13,165 nt of DNA from an uncultured Eubacterium sp. (GTDB taxonomy: Bacteria; Bacillota; Clostridia; Lachnospirales; Lachnospiraceae). The position numbers were made by a program, and so were the translations under genes. Location of the stretch: NCBI GenBank assembly GCA_905236225.1, contig CAJOPM010000120.1:1-13165 (forward strand), written 5' to 3'. Below, piece after piece: positions 12,421 through 13,165 of the stretch (positions are counted from its first letter, which is position 1; every line of letters starts with the position of its first letter). The notes under the pieces were generated by a model. The model was given only the letters and a program-made list of their open reading frames with translations. It ran no database searches and was not told the DNA's origin.

Positions 12421-13165
12421 CACTTCAATATATCTCCAACGTCTTTAAAACCTTTTTGTGTTGTGACAATTAAAAGCAGATCTCCAACTTCTATTATGTC
12501 ATTTCCCTTTGGGAAAATGAGACGGCCTCGTCTGTTTATCGACGCCAATATAACATCATCTTTAAGCTCAAGCTGTGATATGGGCTGATTTAGAACCGGT
12601 GCCGAAGATGATATCTTAAACTCAACTGCCTCAGCTCTTCCGCCATATATATGTATAAGCGTCTCAAGGTTGGAATCTATTGTCGCTCTCATAGCCCTTA
12701 CATAAGCTATTATCGCTTCCGCTGTAATCAGGCGCGGAAAAACAATACTTCCCAAATCAAGACTATCGACGACATTCTCAAATGAGAATCTGTTGAGCTT
12801 GGTAATTATCTTGGCCTTAGAACACGATTTAGCATGAAGTGACAATATCATATTCACCTCATCTAAGCCTGTTAGCGGAACAAAAGCATCTACTTTCTCT
12901 ATTCCTTCTTCTTTCATAAGGTCTGTATCTGTAGCATCAGCATTTAATATCGTTGCTTTAGGCAAAAGCACACTGAGATTCTCACATCTTTTATAATCTT
13001 TTTCTATAATCTTTACAGATATTCCCTGATGTATCAGGTCACTGGCAAGATAATATGCGCTTTTGCCGCCTCCTGCTATGATACAGGTATGAACAGATGA
13101 TGTGTCTACGCCCACGCTTTTAAGGCAATATTTCCTGCGGCTTCTCGATGCGACAATAGAAACCA
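12420..13165 (-). CDS. trkA: TrkA, NAD-binding regulatory subunit of Trk potassium uptake (partial, N-terminus outside window)
   Basis: The frame is open from the right edge (in-frame VSIVASRSRRKYCLKS precedes the GTG at 13115), so 247 residues of the C-terminal half are visible and the GTG is internal, not the start. The full protein is usually about 450 residues with two RCK repeats. What is seen is the end of the first repeat, the second Rossmann RCK_N domain (HTCIIAGGGKSAYYLA, codons around 13020-13091) and the second TrkA_C domain, ending about GDLLLIVTTQKGFKDVGDIL. The dinucleotide loop reads GGGKSA, so the third Gly of GxGxxG is Ala. The acidic ribose-binding residue after strand 2 (IIEKD) is kept. 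TrkA gates TrkH in response to NAD(H)/ATP, and the adjacent downstream trkH fits. Confidence 0.9.
   Translation of the reverse strand, partial: VSIVASRSRRKYCLKSVGVDTSSVHTCIIAGGGKSAYYLASDLIHQGISVKIIEKDYKRCENLSVLLPKATILNADATDTDLMKEEGIEKVDAFVPLTGLDEVNMILSLHAKSCSKAKIITKLNRFSFENVVDSLDLGSIVFPRLITAEAIIAYVRAMRATIDSNLETLIHIYGGRAEAVEFKISSSAPVLNQPISQLELKDDVILASINRRGRLIFPKGNDIIEVGDLLLIVTTQKGFKDVGDILK

Noticed and set aside
13113..13115. GTG as the start of a short 231-residue TrkA
   Set aside because: The reading frame stays open to the window edge and the upstream residues resemble the end of the first RCK repeat, so the gene is simply cut by the window.

Overview
The window reads as an AT-rich chromosomal segment from a strictly anaerobic Firmicute, most likely a member of the Lachnospiraceae (Butyrivibrio/Pseudobutyrivibrio-like). 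This is inferred from the [FeFe] hydrogenase with a linked GltD-type flavoprotein, the cytoplasmic BspA-type leucine-rich-repeat protein, the strong GGAGG ribosome binding sites and the overall codon style. The genus is a guess. No tRNA, rRNA, CRISPR, insertion sequence or phage gene is visible, and there is no gene-free stretch longer than about 180 bases.

Left end (1-1684). The start of a sulfate/thiosulfate ABC-transporter substrate-binding lipoprotein runs off the left edge on the minus strand. It is divergent from a LacI-family repressor on the plus strand. The 179-bp spacer between them holds two near-identical LacI/CcpA-type operators and two perfect inverted repeats, arranged as two modules with identical internal geometry. 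A minus-strand promoter for the transporter gene can be proposed there.

Middle (1709-2842). A membrane-anchored GGDEF diguanylate cyclase with intact active-site and feedback-inhibition motifs converges on the repressor gene.

Right three quarters (2955-13165). All genes lie on the minus strand and are tightly packed. In transcription order they are: trkA (5' end outside the window), trkH, a flavoprotein that fuses the NuoF-type Fe-S domain to a GltD/NfnB-type FAD/NAD(P) module, an [FeFe] hydrogenase hydA, a hairpin, a VWA protein with a decayed metallopeptidase motif, a MoxR-type AAA+ ATPase, and a leucine-rich-repeat protein overlapping the ATPase gene by 8 nt.

Functionally there are three blocks. 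TrkA/TrkH take up potassium. The flavoprotein and HydA probably exchange electrons between H2 and NAD(P)H, matching the 'glutamate-synthase-linked' type of group A [FeFe] hydrogenase in arrangement. The VWA-MoxR-LRR trio looks like an intracellular AAA+ remodelling or surveillance module whose target is unknown, and it is the most interesting uncharacterised system here. The hairpin at 7268-7299 divides the hydrogenase block from the VWA-MoxR-LRR block and can fold in two mutually exclusive ways.
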